From assembly GCF_003122365.1 (NCBI RefSeq), contig NZ_CP029254.1, positions 3,048,501-3,112,500 on the forward strand: 64,000 bases of DNA. Reading direction: 5' to 3'. The position numbers and the translations under genes were made by a program. Below, piece by piece: positions 8,158 to 15,710 of this stretch (within the stretch, counting starts at the first letter, position 1; each line of letters begins with the position of its first letter). The notes beneath the pieces were generated by a model, which saw only the letters and a program-made list of their open reading frames with translations, had not been told where the DNA came from and searched no databases. The DNA comes from Streptomyces spongiicola (GTDB lineage Bacteria > Actinomycetota > Actinomycetes > Streptomycetales > Streptomycetaceae).

Positions 8158-8850
8158 TCAGCGCTTCGCGACGAACACATGGGAGGCGACGTCCGCCTCC
8201 AGCTCCGCGGCCTCGCCCCCGCTGCCGACCAGCACACCGCCGGCCGACCCGGTCACGCTCACCACCGAGCCGGGCTGCACACCGGCACGCCGCAGGGTGT
8301 ACATCAGCTGGGCGTCCGTCTGGATCGGCTCCCCGATCCGGCGGACGACCACCGTCTTGCCCTCCGCGCCGGCGTCGAGATCGGCCAGGCTGACCATGCC
8401 GTCGTCGAGGAACGCCTCGGCCTCCGCCTTCTCGCCCAGCTCCTCCAGGCCGGGGATCGGGTTGCCGTACGGCGACTCGGTGGGGTGCCGCAGCAGTTCG
8501 AGCACGCGCCGCTCCACCGCCTCGCTCATCACGTGCTCCCATCGGCACGCCTCGGCGTGCACCTGCTCCCACTCCAGGCCGATCACGTCGACCAGCAGGC
8601 ACTCGGCCAGCCGGTGCTTGCGCATCACCCGGGTGGCGAGACGGCGGCCCTCCTCGGTCAGCTCCAGATGACGGTCGCCCGCGACCGTCACGAGACCGTC
8701 GCGCTCCATCCGCGCGACGGTCTGGCTGACCGTGGGCCCGCTCTGGTCGAGCCGCTCCGCGATGCGGGCACGCATCGGGACCACGCCCTCTTCCTCCAGC
8801 TCGAGGATGGTGCGGAGATACATCTCCGTGGTGTCGATCAGTCCGGACAT
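8158..8850 (-). CDS. dmdR1: DtxR/IdeR-family iron-dependent repressor DmdR1
   Basis: 230 aa, ATG 8850. The N-terminal winged HTH covers residues ~24-50 (RIAERLDQSGPTVSQTVARM). The dimerisation/metal domain carries the DtxR ligands at their canonical numbers: Met10, His79, Glu83, His98, Cys102, Glu105 and His106. The C-terminal SH3-like domain covers ~150-230. With Fe2+ the family represses siderophore and iron-uptake genes and is the master iron regulator in Streptomyces. Length and residues fit DmdR1. A + strand frame lies antisense inside it (see findings). It is divergent from the SIS gene at 9002. Confidence 0.95.
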   Translation of the reverse strand: MSGLIDTTEMYLRTILELEEEGVVPMRARIAERLDQSGPTVSQTVARMERDGLVTVAGDRHLELTEEGRRLATRVMRKHRLAECLLVDVIGLEWEQVHAEACRWEHVMSEAVERRVLELLRHPTESPYGNPIPGLEELGEKAEAEAFLDDGMVSLADLDAGAEGKTVVVRRIGEPIQTDAQLMYTLRRAGVQPGSVVSVTGSAGGVLVGSGGEAAELEADVASHVFVAKR

Positions 8851-9001
8851 ATGCGCCCCTCGAAGAAGTCGTGCGGTGGCCCTGACTCAATTCTGACGTA
8901 TGCCGCCGACAACCGGGCCGAGTCTGCGTGGAACCCCTATTGACAGGGCAATGGTCCAGACCGCAACGTGATCCGCGACACGACGGGAAGGGGCGACGGC
9001 G

Positions 9002-9757
9002 ATGGGCGGGAACGAGTCGGCGGGCCGGTTCCTCGACGCGGCGATCGGCCTGCTGGAGCGAGTGCGCGACGAGGAGGCGGCGAACATCGCCGCGGCCGGC
9101 GCGGCCATCGCGGACACCGTCGCCGAGGGCGGCCGGCTGTTCGCCTTCGGCGCGGGCCACTCCTCGCTCGCCGCGCAGGACGTGGTCTACCGGGCGGGCG
9201 GCCTGGCCGTGATGAACCTGCTCGCCGTCCCCGGCGCCGTCGGCGTCGACGTGATGCCCGCGACCCTCGGCTCCGCGTTGGAGCGCGTCGACGGCCTCGC
9301 CGGTGCGGTGCTCGACGCCGGCCCCGCCCGCTCCGGCGACCTGCTGATCGTCGTCTCCCTGTCCGGACGCAACGCCCTGCCGGTCGAAATGGCCCTGAAC
9401 GCGCGGGCACTCGGCCTGAAGGTGATCGGGGTGACGTCCGCGGCGTACACGACCGGAACGCGGTCCCGGCACACCTCGGGCACGTACCTCAGGGACCACT
9501 GCGACATCGTCCTCGACTCCAAGATCGCGGTCGGCGACGCCGAGCTGACCGCGGAGGGCGTCGACGCGCCGTTCGCCCCCGCGTCCACGGTCGTCACCAG
9601 CGCCCTGATGCAGGCAGCCGTCGCCGCGGCGGTGGGCGAACTGGCCGCTCGGGGCGTCGAGCCGCCGCTGCTGCGGTCGGGGAACGTGGACGGCGGCCAC
9701 GAGTGGAACGACCGGATCATGACCGAGTACGCGGACCGGATCTTCTACCGCCGCTGA
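9002..9757 (+). CDS. SIS-domain sugar-phosphate-binding protein (UPF0309-like)
   Basis: 251 aa, ATG 9002 after GGAAGGGG. The SIS fold is shown by GAGHSSLAAQD (~residues 55-65) and by VSLSGRNALPVEMAL (~119-133), which bind the phosphosugar. The C-terminal Asn-Gly-rich SGNVDGGHEWNDR motif (~226-238) is typical of the family related to KpsF/AgaS-type isomerases and MurNAc-6-P etherase relatives. The true substrate is unknown. It is monocistronic between dmdR1 and a convergent PAS gene. Confidence 0.85.
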   Translation: MGGNESAGRFLDAAIGLLERVRDEEAANIAAAGAAIADTVAEGGRLFAFGAGHSSLAAQDVVYRAGGLAVMNLLAVPGAVGVDVMPATLGSALERVDGLAGAVLDAGPARSGDLLIVVSLSGRNALPVEMALNARALGLKVIGVTSAAYTTGTRSRHTSGTYLRDHCDIVLDSKIAVGDAELTAEGVDAPFAPASTVVTSALMQAAVAAAVGELAARGVEPPLLRSGNVDGGHEWNDRIMTEYADRIFYRR

Positions 9758-9805
9758 GACCCGGCCGCACCCCGCCGGCCGCCGGACGGGGGCCCCGCCC
9801 GCGAA

Positions 9806-9838
9806 GGCGCCGGCCCGCGGCCCCGCCGGGCCGGCGCC
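9806..9838. terminator. Bidirectional terminator
   Basis: GGCGCCGGCCC (9806-9816) pairs perfectly with 9828-9838 around an 11-nt loop, between the convergent SIS and PAS genes. Confidence 0.75.
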
Positions 9839-9839
9839 G

Positions 9840-11207
9840 CTATCCGCCCCGCACCCGCGCCAGGTCCAGTGCCGTGGCCAGATGCGCGGCGACGCTCTCC
9901 GCGTACTCCACGTCCGGGCGCTCGAAGCGGGGGCGGTTCGCGGACCGCAGGAAGGTGACGACCCCGAGCGTGCGGCCGCGGCTGCGGAGCACCGTGCACA
10001 GGGCGTGCACCGCGTCGCGCGGCCACCGGCGCTCCGCGGCCCAGCCCTCCATGCGGTCCGGCCCCCCGCCCGTGCTGGTGCGGACGGAGCCGGCCCGGTC
10101 CACCGCCTGGAGCGCCGGGTGCCCATGGGGGTACCGCAGGGGGATTCCCCCGCCCGTGACCCGGGCGACCGGCCCCGGGGCGCCCGACGGCGTCGCCGCC
10201 GTCCGCACCAGCCGTTCGCCGCCCTCCGGCAGCACGTCCAGGAGGGCATGGTCCGCGAAGCCGGCGAGGGCGAAGTCCAGCCGGGTGGTCACCGCCTCCA
10301 TCGGGTCCTCGCACTCGGCCGCCGCCCGGGCGGCACGGTGCAGCTGGCTGAACCGGAACCGCAGCCGGTCCGCGGCCTGTTCCGCGAGCCTGGCCTCCGT
10401 GACGTCCTGGAACAACCAGCCGACGCCCAGCGGAACCGGCTCCTCGGCCAGCGGCGAGGCGAGCCTGAGGAATCCGCTGCGCCAGCACCTGCGCCGTTCG
10501 CCCTCCTCGGTGCGCACGGTCAGCCAGAACTCCACGGGCGCGCGCGGCGCACCGTCGGCGAGGACGTGCTGCAGCGCGCCCTCCACCTCCTCCACACCCT
10601 GCACGACCAGCTCCCCGAGCGGGCGACCGAGCACCGTCGTACGCCCGGCGGAGCCCAGCATCCGGGCCGCGTGCCGGTTCACGACCGCGGGGCGCAGGTC
10701 CACGTCCACCAGCACGACGCCCCATGCGGCGTCCTCGAGCAGCGCCTCGCTCAGGGCGATCGAACGCTCCAGGTCGATCTGGGCGTGCACCTCGCTGAAG
10801 GCGCAGTACACCCCGGCGGGCACGCCGTCGGGACCGCGTACCCCGGCGGACTGCGTCCGTACCAGCACCCGCCCGCCGTCCTTGCGCAGCAGCGCGAACT
10901 CGTGCACCCGCCGGCCCGGCGCGGTCATGGCGGCCATCAGCCGGCCCTGCACCTCGCCCGCGTCCGCGGCCCGCGCCGCCCACCCGGCGAAACCGCGCCG
11001 CCCGACGGCCTCCTCCGGCGACCAGCCGAGGATCCGCTCGGCCTCACGGTTCCAGTGCGTGACCACACCGTCGGCGTCGAACGCGCAGAGCGCGGCGTCC
11101 ATGCCGTCCAGCAGCGCCGCGAGCAGATCGGAACCCGAACCGGGGCCCTCCCGCTCCGGCTCGTCCGGTCCCAGCGCGCTGGCGGCCCCGCTTCTGGAAG
11201 CACTCAT
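9840..11207 (-). CDS. PAS-PAS-GAF sensory protein
   Basis: 455 aa, ATG 11207 (MSASRSG) with AGGGGG eight bases upstream; the frame is open further upstream but without a good start. The first PAS domain (~residues 30-145) has ALCAFDADGVVTHWNREAER and GWSPEEAVGR. The second (~155-285) has GVVLVDVDLRPAVVNRHAAR and GWLFQDVTEARLAEQA. A GAF-like domain (~300-450) includes GWAAERRWPRDAVHALCT. There is no kinase, phosphatase or DNA-binding output, so it must act through a partner. It is probably cytoplasmic; ligand unknown. Confidence 0.85.
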   Translation of the reverse strand: MSASRSGAASALGPDEPEREGPGSGSDLLAALLDGMDAALCAFDADGVVTHWNREAERILGWSPEEAVGRRGFAGWAARAADAGEVQGRLMAAMTAPGRRVHEFALLRKDGGRVLVRTQSAGVRGPDGVPAGVYCAFSEVHAQIDLERSIALSEALLEDAAWGVVLVDVDLRPAVVNRHAARMLGSAGRTTVLGRPLGELVVQGVEEVEGALQHVLADGAPRAPVEFWLTVRTEEGERRRCWRSGFLRLASPLAEEPVPLGVGWLFQDVTEARLAEQAADRLRFRFSQLHRAARAAAECEDPMEAVTTRLDFALAGFADHALLDVLPEGGERLVRTAATPSGAPGPVARVTGGGIPLRYPHGHPALQAVDRAGSVRTSTGGGPDRMEGWAAERRWPRDAVHALCTVLRSRGRTLGVVTFLRSANRPRFERPDVEYAESVAAHLATALDLARVRGG

Positions 11208-11354
11208 CCCGGCACCCCCTGCAGGACGTGTCCTCGGCCGGTGCCGTCCTCCGCAGAGCGGCACCCCCGATCATTCAACTGGAACGTGACCCAGGGCACA
11301 TGGCTTTCCCGGAAATCGTCTCCCGGCCGAAAAGGCCGCCCGGCCGAAAAGGGG

Positions 11355-11383
11355 TTGATCCGTCCTCACGGCGTTCCTAGTGT
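11355..11383 (+). promoter_or_regulatory. Sigma-70 (HrdB)-type promoter
   Basis: -35 TTGATC (11355-11360), spacer of exactly 17 bp, -10 TAGTGT (11378-11383). Expected transcription start near 11390, followed directly by an SD and a 12-codon ORF. Confidence 0.6.
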
Positions 11384-11415
11384 GGGAGCCCTCGAGAAGG
11401 GAGGTGATTCGGAAC

Positions 11416-11454
11416 ATGAAGGCATTCCGGACGCGAGAGGTGGCTGCGGGCTAG
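11416..11454 (+). CDS. 12-residue micro-ORF with near-perfect Shine-Dalgarno
   Basis: ATG 11416 to TAG 11452-11454 encodes MKAFRTREVAAG. The ribosome-binding site AAGGGAGGTGA (11397-11407, eight bases before the ATG) is nearly the full complement of the 16S 3' end, which is far stronger than for most genes here. A good promoter lies 30 bp further up and hairpins follow. There is no downstream + strand gene before the convergent pdxH, so it is not an ordinary leader peptide. It may be a micro-protein or the coding part of a dual-function small RNA. I do not recognise the sequence. Confidence 0.4.
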   Translation: MKAFRTREVAAG

Positions 11455-11480
11455 GGCCCGTCGTCGCACCTTCGTGCACC

Positions 11481-11578
11481 TCGGCAGGGCCCCTGCCGAA
11501 ATCCAAGCAGTCACCGACCCGCGGGCTCCCCGGTACGTCCGGCCGGCTCCCTCCTCGGAGGGACCCGAGCCCGCGGGT
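11481..11578 (+). terminator. Hairpin plus long-range terminator after the micro-ORF
   Basis: TCGGCAGG (11481-11488) pairs with 11492-11499 around a 3-nt loop. A second perfect 12-bp stem, ACCCGCGGGCTC (11517-11528) with 11567-11578, encloses a further small hairpin and is followed by TTCC. Together they would end a ~190-nt transcript. Confidence 0.5.
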
Positions 11579-11580
11579 TT

Positions 11581-11631
11581 CCGCGTTCTCAGAGGGTCTC
11601 CGCGTTCCCAGAGGGTCTCCGCGTTCCCCGC
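11581..11631. repeat. Three tandem copies of a 19-bp unit
   Basis: CCGCGTTCYCAGAGGGTCT repeats at 11581, 11600 and (decayed) 11619, between the micro-ORF terminator and the end of pdxH. Confidence 0.75.
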
Positions 11632-11659
11632 GGCACCGCCCCGGCGTCCGGGCCCCGGC

Positions 11660-12325
11660 TCACGGGGCCAGCCGCTCCACCCGCCAGCCGCCGGGCTCCC
11701 CTTGGACCCGCACATACCGGAGCCGGTCGTGCAGCCGGTTCTCGTGGCCCTGCCAGAACTCCACCGTCTCGGGCGTCACCCGGTAACCGCCCCACTCCGG
11801 CGGCACCGGCACCGGCACCTGCCCACCCGCCGGGTAGCGGCCGGCGAGTTCCTCGTAACGCCGCAGCAGCTCCTCGCGGGACGCCAGGACCGACGACTGG
11901 GGGCTCGCCCAGGCGCCGAGCTGGGAGCCGTGCGGCCGGCTGCGGAAGTACGCGGCCGTCTCGTCCCGGCCGACCCGGGCCGCCGTGCCGGTGACGACGA
12001 CCTGGCGGGTCAGCGGGTGCCAGGGGAAGAGCAGCGAGAGACGGGGGTTGGCGTCGAGTTCCCGGCCCTTGCGGGAGGTGTAGTTGGTGTAGAAGACGAA
12101 GCCGCGGTCGTCGAAGTGCTTCAGCAGCACGGTCCGGGAGGACGGCCGGCCGTCGGGCGTGGCCGTGGAGACGATCATGGCGTTCGGCTCGTGGAGCCGA
12201 CCGGCCGCGGCGTCCTTGAACCAGTGGACGAACTGCTCCATGGGCTCGGCGGGCAGTCCCGCCTCGTCGAGCGGAGTCGAGCGGTAGTGCTCGCGCATGG
12301 CGGCGGGATCGAGGGCGTCGGTCAC
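11660..12325 (-). CDS. pdxH: Pyridoxamine 5'-phosphate oxidase
   Basis: 221 aa from GTG 12325 (AGGA seven bases upstream); GTG 12343 is an in-frame alternative. FMN-dependent enzyme of PLP synthesis and salvage that oxidises PNP/PMP to PLP. Family blocks are complete: [20 protein letters not shown] and the [20 protein letters not shown]/phosphate segment, then [17 protein letters not shown], and the C-terminal [18 protein letters not shown]-site block. Normal length. Cytoplasmic, single gene, divergent from the citrate-synthase-like gene. Confidence 0.95.
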   Translation of the reverse strand: MTDALDPAAMREHYRSTPLDEAGLPAEPMEQFVHWFKDAAAGRLHEPNAMIVSTATPDGRPSSRTVLLKHFDDRGFVFYTNYTSRKGRELDANPRLSLLFPWHPLTRQVVVTGTAARVGRDETAAYFRSRPHGSQLGAWASPQSSVLASREELLRRYEELAGRYPAGGQVPVPVPPEWGGYRVTPETVEFWQGHENRLHDRLRYVRVQGEPGGWRVERLAP

Positions 12326-12729
12326 AGGATCATCCTGCCGCACGGGCCCCCGGGGCCTCCCCGCCCTCCGGGGGCCGCGCCGCGAACGGAAGCCGGGCGG
12401 CGGCCGGGGGGCGCTCCGCGGAGGCCGAGGGAGGTGCGCGGCGGCAGGCAGCGGTCCGCGGCGGCGCGGTCGGGCCGCCCGCCGCCCGCTTCCGGGCGGT
12501 GCGCAGTCTTCCCGGCACGGAGTGCCGCCAATCCTCGTGGGGGGATCCGCGCGGTGTGCCGGATGTCACGCTTCCCCGCATCGGTGGGACCGGCCAAAAT
12601 CATGCGCTGGGCCGCTGCGGCCTCCCCACGGCGCGAAGCGGGTGACCACGCTCCGCGCGGGGCATCACCGTGGTGGTCGCCCCACCCGGGCCGAAGCCTG
12701 TCCCGCCACACACCCTGAGGAGCCGCCTG
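12326..12729. other. Divergent spacer pdxH / citrate synthase-like gene
   Basis: About 400 bp of very GC-rich DNA with no credible coding frame. It must hold both promoters; I could not identify clear -10/-35 pairs. Confidence 0.5.
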
Positions 12730-13851
12730 ATGTCCGACTTCGTACCCGGACTCGAGGGAGTCGTCGCGTTCGAGACGGAGATCGCCGAACCCGACAAGGA
12801 AGGCGGGGCGCTCCGCTACCGCGGTGTCGACATCGAGGACCTCGTCGGCCACGTCTCCTTCGGGAACGTGTGGGGTCTGCTGGTGGACGGGGCGTTCAAC
12901 CCCGGCCTGCCGCCCGCCGAGCCGTTCCCGATCCCCGTCCACTCCGGCGACATCCGGGTGGACGTCCAGTCGGCGCTCGCCATGCTCGCCCCCGTATGGG
13001 GCCTGAAGCCGCTCCTCGACATCGACGAGACGCGGGCACGGGACGACCTGGCCCGGGCCGCCGTGATGGCGCTCTCCTACGTGGCACAGAGTGCCCGAGG
13101 GCAGGGCCTGCCCATGGTCCCGCAGCGGGAGATCGACAAGGCCGAGTCAGTCGTCGAGCGCTTTATGATCCGCTGGCGCGGTGAGCCGGACCCCAGGCAT
13201 GTGAAGGCCGTCGACGCCTACTGGACGTCGGCCGCGGAGCACGGCATGAACGCCTCCACGTTCACCGCCCGGGTCATCGCCTCGACGGGCGCCGACGTGG
13301 CGGCCGCGCTCTCCGGTGCCGTCGGCGCCATGTCCGGCCCGCTGCACGGCGGTGCCCCGTCCCGGGTGCTCGGCATGATCGAGGAGATCGAGCGCACCGG
13401 CGACGCGGTGTCGTACGTCAGGAGGGCCCTGGACAACGGCGAGCGGCTGATGGGGTTCGGTCACCGCGTGTACCGGGCGGAGGACCCGCGTGCGCGGGTG
13501 CTGCGGCGGACGGCCAAGGAGCTGGGCGCGCCCCGCTACGAGATCGCGGAGGCGCTGGAGAAGGCCGCGCTGGAGGAGCTGCACAACCGCCGTCCTGACC
13601 GGGTCCTGGCGACGAACGTGGAGTTCTGGGCGGCGATCATGCTGGACTTCGCCGAGGTCCCGGCGCACATGTTCACGTCGATGTTCACCTGCGCCCGTAC
13701 GGCGGGCTGGTCGGCTCACATCCTGGAGCAGAAGCGCACCGGGCGGCTGGTGCGCCCGTCGGCCCGCTACATCGGGCCGGGTCCGCGGGACCCGCGCTCG
13801 ATCGATGGCTACGAAGACATCGCCGCCACCGCGGACACCGCGGGGCGGTAG
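12730..13851 (+). CDS. Citrate synthase-like protein (type II fold) with Glu at the catalytic Asp position
   Basis: 373 aa, ATG 12730 after GAGGAG. Citrate-synthase fold with the oxaloacetate/CoA motifs: His171 in AEHGMNAST, His206 in SGPLHGGAP and His245 in GFGHRVY. The position of the catalytic Asp (NVDFY in E. coli GltA) reads NVEFW, with Glu298. The protein is shorter than the classical ~430-residue enzyme because the N-terminal domain is reduced, as in the group annotated citrate synthase 2. It may make citrate slowly, use another acyl-CoA, or act on a methylcitrate-like substrate; this cannot be settled from sequence. Confidence 0.85.
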   Translation: MSDFVPGLEGVVAFETEIAEPDKEGGALRYRGVDIEDLVGHVSFGNVWGLLVDGAFNPGLPPAEPFPIPVHSGDIRVDVQSALAMLAPVWGLKPLLDIDETRARDDLARAAVMALSYVAQSARGQGLPMVPQREIDKAESVVERFMIRWRGEPDPRHVKAVDAYWTSAAEHGMNASTFTARVIASTGADVAAALSGAVGAMSGPLHGGAPSRVLGMIEEIERTGDAVSYVRRALDNGERLMGFGHRVYRAEDPRARVLRRTAKELGAPRYEIAEALEKAALEELHNRRPDRVLATNVEFWAAIMLDFAEVPAHMFTSMFTCARTAGWSAHILEQKRTGRLVRPSARYIGPGPRDPRSIDGYEDIAATADTAGR

Positions 13852-13919
13852 CGCGGGCGGCCCGCCGGGCCCGGCGCGCACAGCCGCTCCGGGCCCGGCG
13901 GTGGGCCGGTCGCCCGCGC
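13851..13919 (+). terminator. Large terminator structure after the citrate synthase-like gene
   Basis: GCGCGGGCG at 13851-13859 pairs with 13911-13919, enclosing an inner GGGCCCGGC-rich hairpin. It begins at the stop codon. Confidence 0.6.
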
Positions 13920-14151
13920 TCAGGCCGCCGCCCGCTCCAGCGGGTCCGGGTGCTGCGCTCGGCGACCAGCGGGTGCGCCCGCGGCTTGCTCTTCGCCCCG
14001 TCGCGCCCGTACCCCGCGGGCGATGGCGGAACGCGCCTCGGCGAGTTCCCCTCCGGTGAAGGCGCCGGGCTCCGCCGGTAGCGCTCGGACTCCTCCCGGC
14101 GCGGCTGATGCCCGATCCGGCGCGCCACCGCCTCGGCCACGCACACGTACG

Positions 14152-14252
14152 CGGACACGCACACGCACACGCACACGTGACCGTGCACGGTCACCTACAC
14201 GCGCACGGTCACGTACCGTGCACGGTCACCCACACGCACACAGACACGTTGT
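14152..14252. repeat. ACACGC simple repeat with 18-bp palindromes
   Basis: Alternating ACACGC hexamers surround the perfect palindrome GTGACCGTGCACGGTCAC (14177-14194). Its half sites (GCACGGTCAC) recur at 14202-14211 and 14220-14229. The stretch lies in a ~500-bp spacer between the convergent citrate-synthase-like and TetR genes, where I see no gene. Confidence 0.75.
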
Positions 14253-14370
14253 CCGTCAGCTTCCCCGGCGCCTCCCTGCCGCCGGCGGGGAGGGTCGGCG
14301 GCAGCCGGGTGGTCTCGGCCACGGGCCCCCCGCACCCCTCGTCCGCACACCACGAGTACGCGGACGCGTT

Positions 14371-14970
14371 TCACCCCAGCGCCTCCTCCAGCAGCCGCGC
14401 CCACTGCCCCACGACCCGCCTCCGCCGGGCCGCGTCGTCGGTCAGCAGGTTCGCCAGCCCCAGTCCGCGGGCCATGTCGAGCAGTCCCTGGACGGTCTCG
14501 CGCACGCCCGGCACCGTCTCGTCCGCGCCGAGCAGTTCCACCGCGATGCGGTGGGTCTCCCGGCCGACCCGGGCCTCCAGTTCGGTGACCGGGCCGCGCA
14601 GCTGCTCCTCGTTGGAGGCCGCGACCCACAGATGGAGTGCGGCCCGGAACAGCGGGCCGGTGTAGAGGTCGACCAGGGCCGCCACGACGGCCGGGCGGCT
14701 CTGGCCGGGAAGGGACCGCAGGGCCGAGGAGCGCTCCTCCGCCACGTACTCCACGGCCGCCGTGAACAGGTCCTCCCTGGTGGGGAAGTGGTGCTGTGCC
14801 GCGCCCCGCGAGACCCCGGCCCGCTCGGCGACCACCGAGACGGTGGAGCCCGCCCAGCCGCGTTCGGCGAGGCAGGCCACCGCGGCCTCCAGCAGCCGCT
14901 GCCGGGTCGCCCGGCTGCGGTCCTGCTTGGGCTCCTTGGCGGAGCCGGCGGGGGAGGTCACAACACCCAT
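14371..14970 (-). CDS. TetR-family regulator, last gene of the Atu/Liu-like operon
   Basis: 199 aa, ATG 14970, overlapping the end of the enoyl-CoA hydratase gene by 13 bases, so it is translationally coupled. The N-terminal HTH (~residues 18-63) includes STVSVVAERAGVSRGAAQHHF, whose last part is the classic TetR recognition helix, and is followed by a divergent ligand-binding domain. As the last gene of a catabolic operon it most likely represses that operon and responds to an acyl-CoA intermediate. The candidate operator is the palindrome at 25185-25202 (inference). Confidence 0.88.
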   Translation of the reverse strand: MGVVTSPAGSAKEPKQDRSRATRQRLLEAAVACLAERGWAGSTVSVVAERAGVSRGAAQHHFPTREDLFTAAVEYVAEERSSALRSLPGQSRPAVVAALVDLYTGPLFRAALHLWVAASNEEQLRGPVTELEARVGRETHRIAVELLGADETVPGVRETVQGLLDMARGLGLANLLTDDAARRRRVVGQWARLLEEALG

Positions 14971-15710
14971 GCGGGGTCCCGTCGTTCGAGGAAGGCCGTC
15001 ATCCCCTCGCGCGCCTCCGCGGAGGCGAAGAGCGACGCCGAGCGCTGGACGAGGTCCTCGGCGTCACGGTCGAAGGTCTCCCGCACCCTAGCCGTGAGCA
15101 GCTGCTTCGTCGCGTCCAGGGCCTGCGGTGAGGCCCTGCGGAAGCCGTCGAGGACCGGCGCGAGGGCCTCGTCGACGTCCTCGGCGACCGCCGTGAGCAG
15201 TCCCATCATGGCCGCCTGCGCGGCGCCGAAACGCTCGCCGCTCAGGTAGTAGCGGGCGGCCGCCCGGGGCTCCAGGCGGGGCAGCAGCGGCAGGGAGATC
15301 ACGGCGGGCGCCACCCCGATCCGCACCTCGGTGAACGCGAAGTCCGACCCGGCGGACGCCGCGGCGACGTCGCAGGCGCCGACGAGGCCGAGGCCGCCCG
15401 CCCGCACCCGGCCGGTCACCCGCGCCACCACGGGTTTGGGCAGTTCGACGATCCGCCGCAGCAGCGCGACGAAGGTGTAGGGGTTCGGGGGCTCCTTCAG
15501 GTCGGCTCCGGCGCTGAAGGTGCCGCCGGTGTGGGTCAGGACGACGGCCCGTACGGCGGGGTCCTTCCCGCACTCGGCCACGGCGTCGGCCAACTCGCCC
15601 ACGAGCCGCGCCGACAGGGCGTTGCGGTTCGCCGGCGAGTCCAGCGTCAGCGTCGCGATGCCGCGTGCGGTGGCCGCCTTGACGACGGGCTCGGTGCCGG
15701 TGGATGTCAC
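14958..15710 (-). CDS. Enoyl-CoA hydratase/isomerase family protein
   Basis: 250 aa, ATG 15710, overlapping the upstream ligase stop by four bases. Crotonase fold: oxyanion-hole segment FSAGADLKEPP (~64-74), RVRAGGLGLVGACDVAAAS (~103-121), and FTEVRIGVAPAVISLPLLPR with Glu at the hydratase position. It hydrates an enoyl-CoA; in the Atu/Liu setting the expected substrate is a branched glutaconyl-type CoA. Pathway assignment rests on neighbours. Confidence 0.88.
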   Translation of the reverse strand: MTSTGTEPVVKAATARGIATLTLDSPANRNALSARLVGELADAVAECGKDPAVRAVVLTHTGGTFSAGADLKEPPNPYTFVALLRRIVELPKPVVARVTGRVRAGGLGLVGACDVAAASAGSDFAFTEVRIGVAPAVISLPLLPRLEPRAAARYYLSGERFGAAQAAMMGLLTAVAEDVDEALAPVLDGFRRASPQALDATKQLLTARVRETFDRDAEDLVQRSASLFASAEAREGMTAFLERRDPAWVL

